Assembly (NCBI GenBank): GCA_035455185.1
Contig: DATIFQ010000412.1
Span: forward strand, 1 to 64,000
Direction of reading: 5' to 3'
Source: JAEHDI01 sp035455185
Lineage (GTDB): Bacteria; Acidobacteriota; Terriglobia; Bryobacterales; Bryobacteraceae
DNA: 64,000 bases
The translations under genes were made by a program, and so were the position numbers. Numbering within the stretch: the stretch's first letter is position 1; the number at the start of each line of letters is the position of its first letter. Under the pieces are notes generated by a model. That model made no database searches, was not told where the DNA came from, and saw nothing but the letters and a program-made list of their open reading frames with translations. Below are positions 52,951-60,303 of the stretch, piece by piece.

Positions 52951-54507
52951 TCACGCCGGGTTGCCGCCGACGATCGGTACCTGAATCACCGTGACGGCGG
53001 GCTCGGCGAGAGCGCTCCGGATGGCAGGCGCGATTTCCTCCGGACGGCTCACCTTAACGCCTTTTGCGCCGAGCGACTCGGCCAGTTTGTCCATCTCGAT
53101 CGGACCGAGCGAGCTGGCGATCGACTCCCCGAATTGCTCCATGTGACCCGTCCGCGTAATCCCCCACCCCTGATCGTCGGCAATCACGGCCACAAAGTGT
53201 AGCGACTGCCGGACGGCGCACTCGATCTCCGCCACGTTGAACGTGAATGCTCCGTCTCCCGTAAGCAGAATCACGGGCCGTTCCGGGAAGCACAGCCGCG
53301 CGGCCATTGCGCCCGCGATGCCCCAGCCGATGACGCCGCTCCGGCCGCAGGTGACCCAGTGAGCCGGATAGCGGTCGCAAAGGAGCTGGTGCACCCACTG
53401 GCCGATGGAGCCACCGTCGATCAGGAACACCGTGTCGCCGGTCAGCACCTGCTTCAAGGCATCGATGATGTGGACAGCGTGCATCCCCGCCTTGGCCTGC
53501 TCGTCGCCTTTCCGGCGGATGCCGGCGCGGAACGCCTCGCGGCGGCCGCGGGCCGCCTCAAGCCACGAAGCAAACGGAGGAACGCCGACCTTGTCGCACG
53601 CAACCGAGAGGCGGTCCCAGCCGGCGCGCCGGTGGTGGACGGCCGCGTTTGCGGCTACCGCTCCCGCCTGAAGGAAGCCGACCCGGTAGTCGCAGATAGC
53701 CCCGGCCATGATGACGCAGTCGGCATCCGGGAGCAGGCTAGGGCCGCCAGTGGCGGCGCCGATCACGCCCATAAACGTCTCGGCGGGATGATCGATGGAC
53801 CCCTTGTCCCAGATGGGAACTACTGTGGGGATGGAGAAGCGCTCGGCAAACCGGACCAGCGCCTCACCGCCTCCGGCGGATTGGACGCCGCCGCCGGCGA
53901 CAAGCAGCGGACACGACGACGCGGCGAGCGCACGGGCGAGCGGCTCGGGATCTTCGAGCGGCGGCTCGGCGGCCATCGGTGACATGGTCCGGATGAGTCT
54001 GAGTTCGTCTACTTCGGCGTCCTGAATGTCCATCGGGAACGTGAGATGGACCGGACCGGGCGGCGCAGCGACTGCCATATTGAGCGCTTCGTCGAGGATC
54101 TGGAGGGTACGCTCCGGACAGTCGATGACTCGCGCGTACTTTGTGACCGTGCGGGCCAAGCCCGTCTGATCGAAGTCCTGGAAGTGGCCCATGCCCGCGG
54201 TGCGGTGTGCGCCCGCGCCGCTGACAAGGAGCATGGGGGTCGAGTCGAACCACGCGGAGCCAACGCCTGTGAGTGCGTTAATGTGGGCCACGCCGCTCGA
54301 GACGCAGCAGACGCCGGGTTTACGGGACAGCCGCCCCTGAAAGAAGGCCACGTAACCGGCCGTCTGCTCATTGCGGGTGTCAATGAGACGAATACCTGCG
54401 CGGCGCGCCGCATGGAACAGAGGGTCCAGCCCATGGCCGCAGAGCGTCGCCATCGAAGTGACGCCCCGCCTCTGAAGTTCCCGTACGAAGTAATCCACCG
54501 CCGTCAT
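52951..54507 (-). CDS. thiamine-diphosphate enzyme, acetolactate-synthase-like
   Basis: 518 residues from ATG 54507. The TPP N-domain has the activating Glu in TRNEQTAGYVAFFQG, the middle domain binds a nucleotide-like cofactor in many relatives, and the C-domain has GDGAFTFNVAE...IADDQGWG. At the Mg-binding end of the GDG motif the usual Asn is Asp (DD), which could still hold metal. Reactions range from decarboxylation to acyloin formation, and the substrate is unpredictable. It is bracketed by two REP-like palindromes. Confidence 0.85.
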   Translation of the reverse strand: MTAVDYFVRELQRRGVTSMATLCGHGLDPLFHAARRAGIRLIDTRNEQTAGYVAFFQGRLSRKPGVCCVSSGVAHINALTGVGSAWFDSTPMLLVSGAGAHRTAGMGHFQDFDQTGLARTVTKYARVIDCPERTLQILDEALNMAVAAPPGPVHLTFPMDIQDAEVDELRLIRTMSPMAAEPPLEDPEPLARALAASSCPLLVAGGGVQSAGGGEALVRFAERFSIPTVVPIWDKGSIDHPAETFMGVIGAATGGPSLLPDADCVIMAGAICDYRVGFLQAGAVAANAAVHHRRAGWDRLSVACDKVGVPPFASWLEAARGRREAFRAGIRRKGDEQAKAGMHAVHIIDALKQVLTGDTVFLIDGGSIGQWVHQLLCDRYPAHWVTCGRSGVIGWGIAGAMAARLCFPERPVILLTGDGAFTFNVAEIECAVRQSLHFVAVIADDQGWGITRTGHMEQFGESIASSLGPIEMDKLAESLGAKGVKVSRPEEIAPAIRSALAEPAVTVIQVPIVGGNPA

Positions 54508-54525
54508 GATGTGCCTCTCGGAAAA

Positions 54526-54580
54526 CCCCGGGACTGACTCCAAATTTCGCTGCGTTTGCGAAATTGGTGTCTGCCCCGGG
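54526..54580. repeat. REP-like palindrome, copy 2
   Basis: The core AATTTCGC and GCGAAATT (54543-54550, 54558-54565) has the loop TGCGTTT. Outer flanks GGGACTGACTCC and GGTGTCTGCCCC continue the symmetry with bulges, and CCCCGGG lies at both ends. Compared with copy 1, the outermost core pair changed from C-G to A-T, so pairing is preserved. It fills most of the gap between tpiA and the TPP-enzyme gene. Confidence 0.65.
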
Positions 54581-54588
54581 TTTTTCCC

Positions 54589-55338
54589 TCAGAAGTTGAC
54601 GATGTTGGCGAAGGAGACAGGATCGAGGCTGGCGCCGCCAACGAGGCCGCCGTCGATCTCGGGCTGCGCCATCAGGCCCTTAATGTTGTCCGGCTTGACG
54701 CTGCCTCCGTAGAGGATGCGAACCGCGTCCGCGGCGCTTTTGCCGAACTGCTTGGCCGCCTGCTCGCGGATGACGCGGTGGGCGTCGGATGCGATTTCGG
54801 GCGTCGCGGTCTTACCGGTGCCGATGGCCCACACGGGCTCATAGGCGATCACGATCTTCGCGAACTGAGCGGCATCGAGTCCGGCGATGCCGCCGCTGAA
54901 CTGCGCGGTGAGGACGTCCGCCGTCTTCCCCGCCTCGCGCTCCTCCAGCCGCTCGCCGACGCACACGATCGGGTTCAAGTCGGCGTCGAGCGAGGCTACG
55001 GTCTTCTTGAGCACGCTGGCGTCGGTCTCGCCGAAGTACTGCCGGCGCTCGCTATGGCCGATGATGACCCACTGCGCGCCGACAGCCGCCAGCATAGGCC
55101 CGGAAATCTCGCCTGTGAACGCCCCCTCCTTCACGAAATACAGATTTTGGCCGCCGATTCCGATCCGCGTACCCTTCGCGGCGCCGACCGCTGCAGGTAG
55201 GTTGACGAACGTCGGGCAGATCACTATTTCACAATGTGTGGACTGGGCTACGAGCGGGTTGAATTTCTCGAAGAACGCGACGGTCTCGGCCGCCGTTTTG
55301 TACATCTTCCAGTTACCCGCGATGATTGGTTTTCTCAT
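54589..55338 (-). CDS. tpiA: triosephosphate isomerase
   Basis: 249 residues, the normal TIM length. Catalytic Lys11 is in GNWKMYKT, His95 in GHSERRQYFG and Glu167 in IAYEPVWAIGTG, with the C-terminal phosphate loop VGGASLDP. It interconverts dihydroxyacetone phosphate and glyceraldehyde 3-phosphate. Its ATG overlaps the deoB stop as ATGA. Confidence 0.97.
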   Translation of the reverse strand: MRKPIIAGNWKMYKTAAETVAFFEKFNPLVAQSTHCEIVICPTFVNLPAAVGAAKGTRIGIGGQNLYFVKEGAFTGEISGPMLAAVGAQWVIIGHSERRQYFGETDASVLKKTVASLDADLNPIVCVGERLEEREAGKTADVLTAQFSGGIAGLDAAQFAKIVIAYEPVWAIGTGKTATPEIASDAHRVIREQAAKQFGKSAADAVRILYGGSVKPDNIKGLMAQPEIDGGLVGGASLDPVSFANIVNF

Positions 55339-56501
55339 ACGATTGCGCCTAAGAAGCTGGTTCCTTTCTCAACTTTCGTTCCGAAATTCTCCGCCACCGT
55401 CTGTCCGATGTCGGACATGGTGGCGCGCACACCCAGATTCACTCCCCTCTTCGCCGCCGGGCCATAGGCCAGCAGCGGTACGTACTCACGGCTGTGATCG
55501 GTGGACGGCGTGGTCGGGTCGCAGCCGTGGTCGGCTGTGAAGATGACCAGGTCGCCCTCCTGCAAACGTCCGAGCAGCGTCGGAATCCACTCGTCGACCG
55601 CTTCGAGCGCCGCCGCGTATCCCTCGACGTCATTGCGGTGCCCGTACAGCATGTCGAAATCTACGAGGTTGACGAAGACCAGACCCTCGGGCGCTTCATC
55701 GAGGGCAGCAAGCGTCTTCGCCATCCCATCGGCGTTGCTCGTCGTCTTCTCGTAGTCGCCGATTCCCCGCCCCAGGAACACCTCGAAAATCTTGCCGACG
55801 CTATAGACTGGAACGTCACGCTCGGCGAGGCGATCGAGCAGCATCCCCTTCGGCGGAGGCACCGCGTAATCCTTCCGGTTGGCGGTCCTGACGAACGAGC
55901 CGGGGCTCCCGACGAACGGCCGGGCGATTACGCGGCCCACCTCGTACGGCCCGTGGAGTATGTCGCGCGCCGTCTCGCAGATCTTGTAGAGCTCCCAGAG
56001 CGGAACCACGTCCTCGTGCGCAGCAATCTGAAAAACGCTGTCGGCGGAAGTGTACACGATCGGCGAACCGGTGCGCATGTGCTCCTCGCCAAGCTGCTTG
56101 ATGATCTCGGTGCCGGAGGCGGGGATGTTGCCGAGTGCACGGCGGCCGATCCGGCGCTCGAACTCGTCGATGATCACGCGTGGAAACCCATCCCGGAAGA
56201 GCGGAAATGGACGGTTGAGGTGCACGCCGGCGAGCTCCCAGTGCCCGGTAGTCGTGTCCTTGCCAGGCGATGCCGCGGCGCAACGCCCATAGCAGCCGGA
56301 GGGAGCGTCCGCCGGTTCGCGACCAGCCAGCGGCCGGATGTTCGCCAGGCCGAGGGCGCAAAGGTTCGGGATCCGGAGCGGACGCATCCGGGCGATGTTG
56401 CCGAGCGTATCGCTCCCGGCATCGCCGTACACAGCCGCATCGGGCATCTCGCCGATACCGACACTATCGAGGACGATGAGAACGATCCGCCGGAAGCCCA
56501 T
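55335..56501 (-). CDS. deoB: phosphopentomutase
   Basis: DeoB converts (deoxy)ribose 1-phosphate to 5-phosphate in nucleoside salvage. The 388-residue alkaline-phosphatase-superfamily protein has Asp12 in VLDSVGIGEMPDA, the phosphorylated Thr region PGKDTTTGHWEL, and FTADHGCDPTTPSTDHSRE near the C-terminus. ATG 56501 is the conserved start, five bases after the TlpA-like stop. Together with tpiA it feeds sugar phosphates into glycolysis. Confidence 0.96.
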   Translation of the reverse strand: MGFRRIVLIVLDSVGIGEMPDAAVYGDAGSDTLGNIARMRPLRIPNLCALGLANIRPLAGREPADAPSGCYGRCAAASPGKDTTTGHWELAGVHLNRPFPLFRDGFPRVIIDEFERRIGRRALGNIPASGTEIIKQLGEEHMRTGSPIVYTSADSVFQIAAHEDVVPLWELYKICETARDILHGPYEVGRVIARPFVGSPGSFVRTANRKDYAVPPPKGMLLDRLAERDVPVYSVGKIFEVFLGRGIGDYEKTTSNADGMAKTLAALDEAPEGLVFVNLVDFDMLYGHRNDVEGYAAALEAVDEWIPTLLGRLQEGDLVIFTADHGCDPTTPSTDHSREYVPLLAYGPAAKRGVNLGVRATMSDIGQTVAENFGTKVEKGTSFLGAIV

Positions 56502-56505
56502 CGCG

Positions 56506-57756
56506 CTACTCTCCCAACGCCTCCCGGATGCGTTCCGAGAGTATCTCCGTGAAGCGGCCGGGATCGAATCCGACAATACGGCTGACGATTTCGCCACGCC
56601 TGTTGGCGATGATCGTTGTGGGAATCGAGCTCACGCGCAGCAGGCGGGAGAGGCCGTCTTCGAAGTAGACGCTCTTGTCCCAGCCGTTGCGCTCCAGGAA
56701 GCCGGCCACCATGTTTGGGTCCTCGTCGGTGTTGACCGAAAGGAATACGAGGTCGCCGCGCTCGCCAAACTTCTTCTTGACTGCTTCGTATTGTGGATGC
56801 TGCACTCGGCAGGGTCCGCACCATGTCGCCCAGAAGTCGAAGACGACCACTTTACCGCGCAGCGACGAGAGCGCCAGGTCTTCGCCGTTCAGGCTGCTTA
56901 GGGTGAACTGCATCGGATCCTCGAGGCCGGCGTTCGGGTCGAGGCGGCGGACGTCTTCCCGTCGTTTCTCGAGCAGGGCCGCGGTTCGGTCGTAGGCCTG
57001 TAGAACGAGATCGCCGAGCCCCGTCTCCGAACCTTTTAGTTTGCGATACAACTCGCCCATATGCTTGCGGTCGTCGGCGCGGGCGGCGTCCGTGTTGCGC
57101 GGGTCCGAGATGGCGAAGGCCTCGGCGAAGCGTTCGACGGCCTCCATCTCCTTACCCGTTCGCATCAGCGTGAGTGCGGCTTCGCGCGCCGTTTCGGCCG
57201 ACGGGTCCCTTTCGTAGCCCGCCGCGGCCGCTGAGGCAGCCTCCTCGTGACGTCCAAGGATACTGAGAGCGCGCGCCTGGAAGACCAAGGCGCGTCCGAA
57301 CCCACGGTCGACCTCTCCACGCCAGAGCACCTGGTCGCTACGGCGCGTGGGCTTCTCTTTTTCAATCAAGCGGACCGCATCCTCGTACTCGCGGGCGTAG
57401 CGGAGGGCTCGTGTGGCGCGGTCCTTGTCGTCTTGCGAGAGCAGCACCCGGATCACCCGTTCGAGTGTCTTAGGGTCGTCGTCGCCTTGCGCGATCACGC
57501 GCTCGCCGTAGCGCAGGATGCGGTCATCGTCCTTCGTCTCGATGGCCGCCTTGACGAGCGAGCGTTCCATCTCCGCGCGGCGCGGGGAATCGGGAAATTT
57601 CTCCAGATGCTTCTCGATTGCCCGGATGAACTCAAACGGACCGGAGCCCGCTTCTTCGAGAAGGGAGCGCAGATGGCTGTCTTCGGCGTCCGTGGGGTCG
57701 TTCTGCGCGGCGCAGACCGCGGCCAGCAATAACGCGATGAAGACGACGGCCCGCAT
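56506..57756 (-). CDS. TPR-like plus TlpA-type thioredoxin, exported
   Basis: 416 residues. A signal peptide (MRAVVFIALLLAAVCAAQ) is followed by a helical, TPR-like region (~25-260) and a C-terminal TlpA/ResA thioredoxin domain with FWATWCGPCR (Cys313 and Cys316) and the cis-Pro in SSIPTTI. It probably acts as a periplasmic thiol-disulfide reductase, with the helical part choosing partners. The ATG shares one base with the upstream stop (TGATG). Confidence 0.92.
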   Translation of the reverse strand: MRAVVFIALLLAAVCAAQNDPTDAEDSHLRSLLEEAGSGPFEFIRAIEKHLEKFPDSPRRAEMERSLVKAAIETKDDDRILRYGERVIAQGDDDPKTLERVIRVLLSQDDKDRATRALRYAREYEDAVRLIEKEKPTRRSDQVLWRGEVDRGFGRALVFQARALSILGRHEEAASAAAAGYERDPSAETAREAALTLMRTGKEMEAVERFAEAFAISDPRNTDAARADDRKHMGELYRKLKGSETGLGDLVLQAYDRTAALLEKRREDVRRLDPNAGLEDPMQFTLSSLNGEDLALSSLRGKVVVFDFWATWCGPCRVQHPQYEAVKKKFGERGDLVFLSVNTDEDPNMVAGFLERNGWDKSVYFEDGLSRLLRVSSIPTTIIANRRGEIVSRIVGFDPGRFTEILSERIREALGE

Positions 57757-58379
57757 CACTCGGACTTCTGCTTCCCCGACCGGATGTACTCGGCGATGCT
57801 GGCGGCGCGCTCGCGGGCACGGTTCATGTAAGCGGAACCCTTGGCCACGCGGTCGAGCATCGGCAGCAGAACTTCCGCGCCGGCCAAGCGGTTCCGCTCG
57901 ACCGAAACTTGGAGATTAATGAGCGCTCGATCGACGCCGAGCCGGTCGAACCGCGCCGTCTTTTCGAGGTTGATCGAATGCTGGACAGTCTCGGTGATCC
58001 GCTCGAACCAATCGGCCAGGAGCTGCGCATCGGCGTCCTGTGTATAGTTGAACTTGACCTCGTGGTTCTGCCCGCCAGCCTCGTAACGAAAGGTCTTGAT
58101 GCCCATGTTGGCGACCTTAAGCCCGGATTCGAGCTTGCGGTTGAACCGGTCCAGCTTGTCGGCCAGCTCAAAAATGGATGTGGTTTCGGCCTCGTTCAAT
58201 TGAAGGTCGATCGGGTGTGGGTCGTCTGGCGCTTCCTTGTACTCGGTCTTGCCGGATTTTTCGACGGTAATCGAGACAAACGGCAGGCTGCTCTGGGGGA
58301 AAGACTTGCTATAGAAGATCCGCGGAGCATCCTGGGCCGCCAGCGCCGCCGTGAGCAGAAGGAGGGTTGCGAACCTCAC
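57756..58379 (-). CDS. exported protein of unknown function
   Basis: 207 residues with a signal peptide (MRFATLLLLTAALAAQ). The mature part (VSITVEKSGKTEYKEAPDDP, ELADKLDRFNRKLESGLK, TARFDRLGVDRALINLQVS) mixes a beta-rich start with helices. I recognise no family. GTG 58379 overlaps the ruvC TGA as GTGA, and its stop overlaps the TlpA-like ATG, so it is embedded in the operon. Confidence 0.8.
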   Translation of the reverse strand: MRFATLLLLTAALAAQDAPRIFYSKSFPQSSLPFVSITVEKSGKTEYKEAPDDPHPIDLQLNEAETTSIFELADKLDRFNRKLESGLKVANMGIKTFRYEAGGQNHEVKFNYTQDADAQLLADWFERITETVQHSINLEKTARFDRLGVDRALINLQVSVERNRLAGAEVLLPMLDRVAKGSAYMNRARERAASIAEYIRSGKQKSE

Positions 58380-58870
58380 CGGCTCGCCTCCAGCCGGGCC
58401 TCGTGCGCGGAGTGGGTCGCATGGCAGATGGCCACCGCCAGAGCGTCGGAGGCGTCCTCGGATGGAACCTGATCCAGACCCAGAAGCGAGGTCACCATCA
58501 TCTGCACCTGCTGTTTCTCGGCGCGGCCGTAGCCAACCACACTGGTCTTGATCTCGAGCGGCGAATACTCGCCCAGAGGCAGGCTCGCCTCCGCCACCGC
58601 GAGCAGCGCGACGCCTCGAACCTGCGCAAGCTTGAGGGCGGTTTTCACGTTGGCCGCGTGGAACACCTCTTCGATAGCGACGACTTCGGGCTCGTGTACG
58701 CGGATGACATCGACAAGGCCCTGAGATACGGCAAGGAGGCGATGTTCCATGGGATCGGCCGGGCGTGTCCGGATGACACCCGAGACGACGACGCGGTGCG
58801 CTCGCCCGTCGCTCTCAATCACCCCGTAGCCGGTCCGTTCGGTGCCGCAGTCGATTCCCAGAATCCGCAT
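58376..58870 (-). CDS. ruvC: Holliday junction resolvase
   Basis: RuvC cuts Holliday junctions with RuvAB. The 164-residue protein has the four acidic residues of the RNase-H-like site: Asp7 (GIDCGTERTG), Glu67 (AIEEVFHAANVKT), Asp139 and Asp142 (SEDASDALAVAICH). It starts 15 bases after yebC, a common pairing, while ruvA and ruvB are not in the window. Confidence 0.97.
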   Translation of the reverse strand: MRILGIDCGTERTGYGVIESDGRAHRVVVSGVIRTRPADPMEHRLLAVSQGLVDVIRVHEPEVVAIEEVFHAANVKTALKLAQVRGVALLAVAEASLPLGEYSPLEIKTSVVGYGRAEKQQVQMMVTSLLGLDQVPSEDASDALAVAICHATHSAHEARLEASR

Positions 58871-58885
58871 CCCCGGTATGGCCCT

Positions 58886-59632
58886 CTAACCCGCGAGGGC
58901 CTCCATTTCCTTCTCGTCGATGTCGAAGTTCGAGTAAATGTTCTGCACGTCGTCGTGCTCTTCGAGCGCCTCGGCGAGCCTGAGCATGCCACCGGCGTTC
59001 TTGCCTTCGAGCTTGATCGTGTTCTTCGGAACCATGGCGATCTGCGCTTCGACGGTCGGGATGCCGGCCTTGTGGATGGCTTCGAGAACCTTGTCGTGAG
59101 TATCCGGAGGCGACAGGATCTCCCAATTGACGCCGTCGTTGCGAAGGTCGTCCGCGCCGGCGTCGAGAACCAGGTCCATCAGTTGCTCTTCGGCGGCCTT
59201 GGACTGGTCGATGAGAATCTGGCTCTTGCGCTCGAACATCCAGGCGACGCTGCCCACTTCGCCGAGGTTCCCGCCTTGCTTCGAGAAAATATGCCGTATC
59301 TCGCTGACGGTGCGGTTGCGGTTGTCGGTCACAACCTGCACCAGAACCGCCGCACCGCCCGGTCCATACCCTTCAAACATCACTTCATCGAGCTGACCGC
59401 CCTCGAGTTCTCCTGTCCCGCGCATAATCGCGCGCTTGATGTTGTCCGCCGGCATGCTGACCGCTTTCGCGGCGATTATCGCGGTGCGGAGACGTGGATT
59501 GGCGTCCGGATCGCCGCCTCCGCGCGCGGCGATGGTGATTTCCTTGATGACTCGCGTGAAGACCTTGCCTCGCTTTGCGTCAGCGGCGGCCTTCTTGTGC
59601 TTGATTGTGGCCCACTTGGAATGACCCGACAT
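58886..59632 (-). CDS. yebC: YebC/PmpR-family transcriptional regulator
   Basis: 248 residues with the invariant start MSGHSKWATIKHKKAAADAKR, then NIKRAIMRGTGE and GYGPGGAAVLV. YebC proteins bind DNA or assist translation of difficult peptides, depending on the subgroup. GAGAGG lies eight bases before ATG 59632. Frame continuing to 59701 is unlike the family. Confidence 0.97.
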   Translation of the reverse strand: MSGHSKWATIKHKKAAADAKRGKVFTRVIKEITIAARGGGDPDANPRLRTAIIAAKAVSMPADNIKRAIMRGTGELEGGQLDEVMFEGYGPGGAAVLVQVVTDNRNRTVSEIRHIFSKQGGNLGEVGSVAWMFERKSQILIDQSKAAEEQLMDLVLDAGADDLRNDGVNWEILSPPDTHDKVLEAIHKAGIPTVEAQIAMVPKNTIKLEGKNAGGMLRLAEALEEHDDVQNIYSNFDIDEKEMEALAG

Positions 59633-59704
59633 AAGAAACCTCTCGGAAGGAAAAAACGCGTTCAAGAACCCAAAAGAGAGGATAACACAGTCAATCCGCA
59701 ACGG

Positions 59705-60280
59705 TTATCGAAAATAGGGCAAGTAGGCCGGAACCCGGCCGCGGTAGCGGTCGAAGGCCTCGCCGAAGCGTCGGGCAAGCAGGCCGTCCTCGGTCCGGAC
59801 GCGGATCTCCGTCCCGGCGATAAAGATGGCAAGCCCCGCCAGTGCGGCCTCCCAGCGGGAAACCACCATCGCGTTCGAGACCAGCAAACCCAGCATCGAG
59901 AGATAGATTGGGTGTCTCACGGCCGCGTATGGGCCGGTGGCCACGAGCTGGTGGCCAGGTCCCACGACGGCTTGCAGGCGGAACTCACGCCCGAGGTGAA
60001 GCAGAGCCCACATGAAGAAGGCCACTGACGCGGGAGCCAGCAGCACGCCGATGATGACCAGCAGCAGTGGCTCATGCCCGGCTCCGAACCGACGGAACAG
60101 CCAGACAAACACATAGGCCAGCGTCTCGAGCACCAGTCCGTAGAGGGACGTGGACGACCGCAGTTCTGGGCCGTCTGCGGTGACCGGACGGCTACGACGT
60201 TCCCACTCCGCCCGAATGTAGAGGAAGAATGCGCCGAACCCGAAGACCAGCCAGGAGATTCCCAGGATGATGACAGCCAC
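59705..60280 (-). CDS. isoprenylcysteine carboxyl methyltransferase-family membrane protein
   Basis: 191 residues with ~5 membrane helices. The C-terminal GPYAAVRHPIYLSMLGLL and IRVRTEDGLLARRFGEAFDRYRGRVP are the ICMT/NnrU/phospholipid-methyltransferase pattern. It likely methylates a lipid-soluble substrate with SAM. The start is GTG 60280 with GAGAGG just upstream. It follows the sensor kinase by 23 bases. Confidence 0.9.
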   Translation of the reverse strand: MAVIILGISWLVFGFGAFFLYIRAEWERRSRPVTADGPELRSSTSLYGLVLETLAYVFVWLFRRFGAGHEPLLLVIIGVLLAPASVAFFMWALLHLGREFRLQAVVGPGHQLVATGPYAAVRHPIYLSMLGLLVSNAMVVSRWEAALAGLAIFIAGTEIRVRTEDGLLARRFGEAFDRYRGRVPAYLPYFR

Positions 60281-60303
60281 ACCTCTCGTCCTCTTCAGCG
60301 GTA

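Noticed and set aside
55494..56552. 352-codon plus-strand open frame opposite deoB
   Set aside because: No family resemblance. The minus strand encodes a full phosphopentomutase.
58367..60028. 553-codon plus-strand open frame
   Set aside because: It is antisense to ruvC, yebC and the ICMT-family gene, all of which have invariant family motifs on the minus strand.
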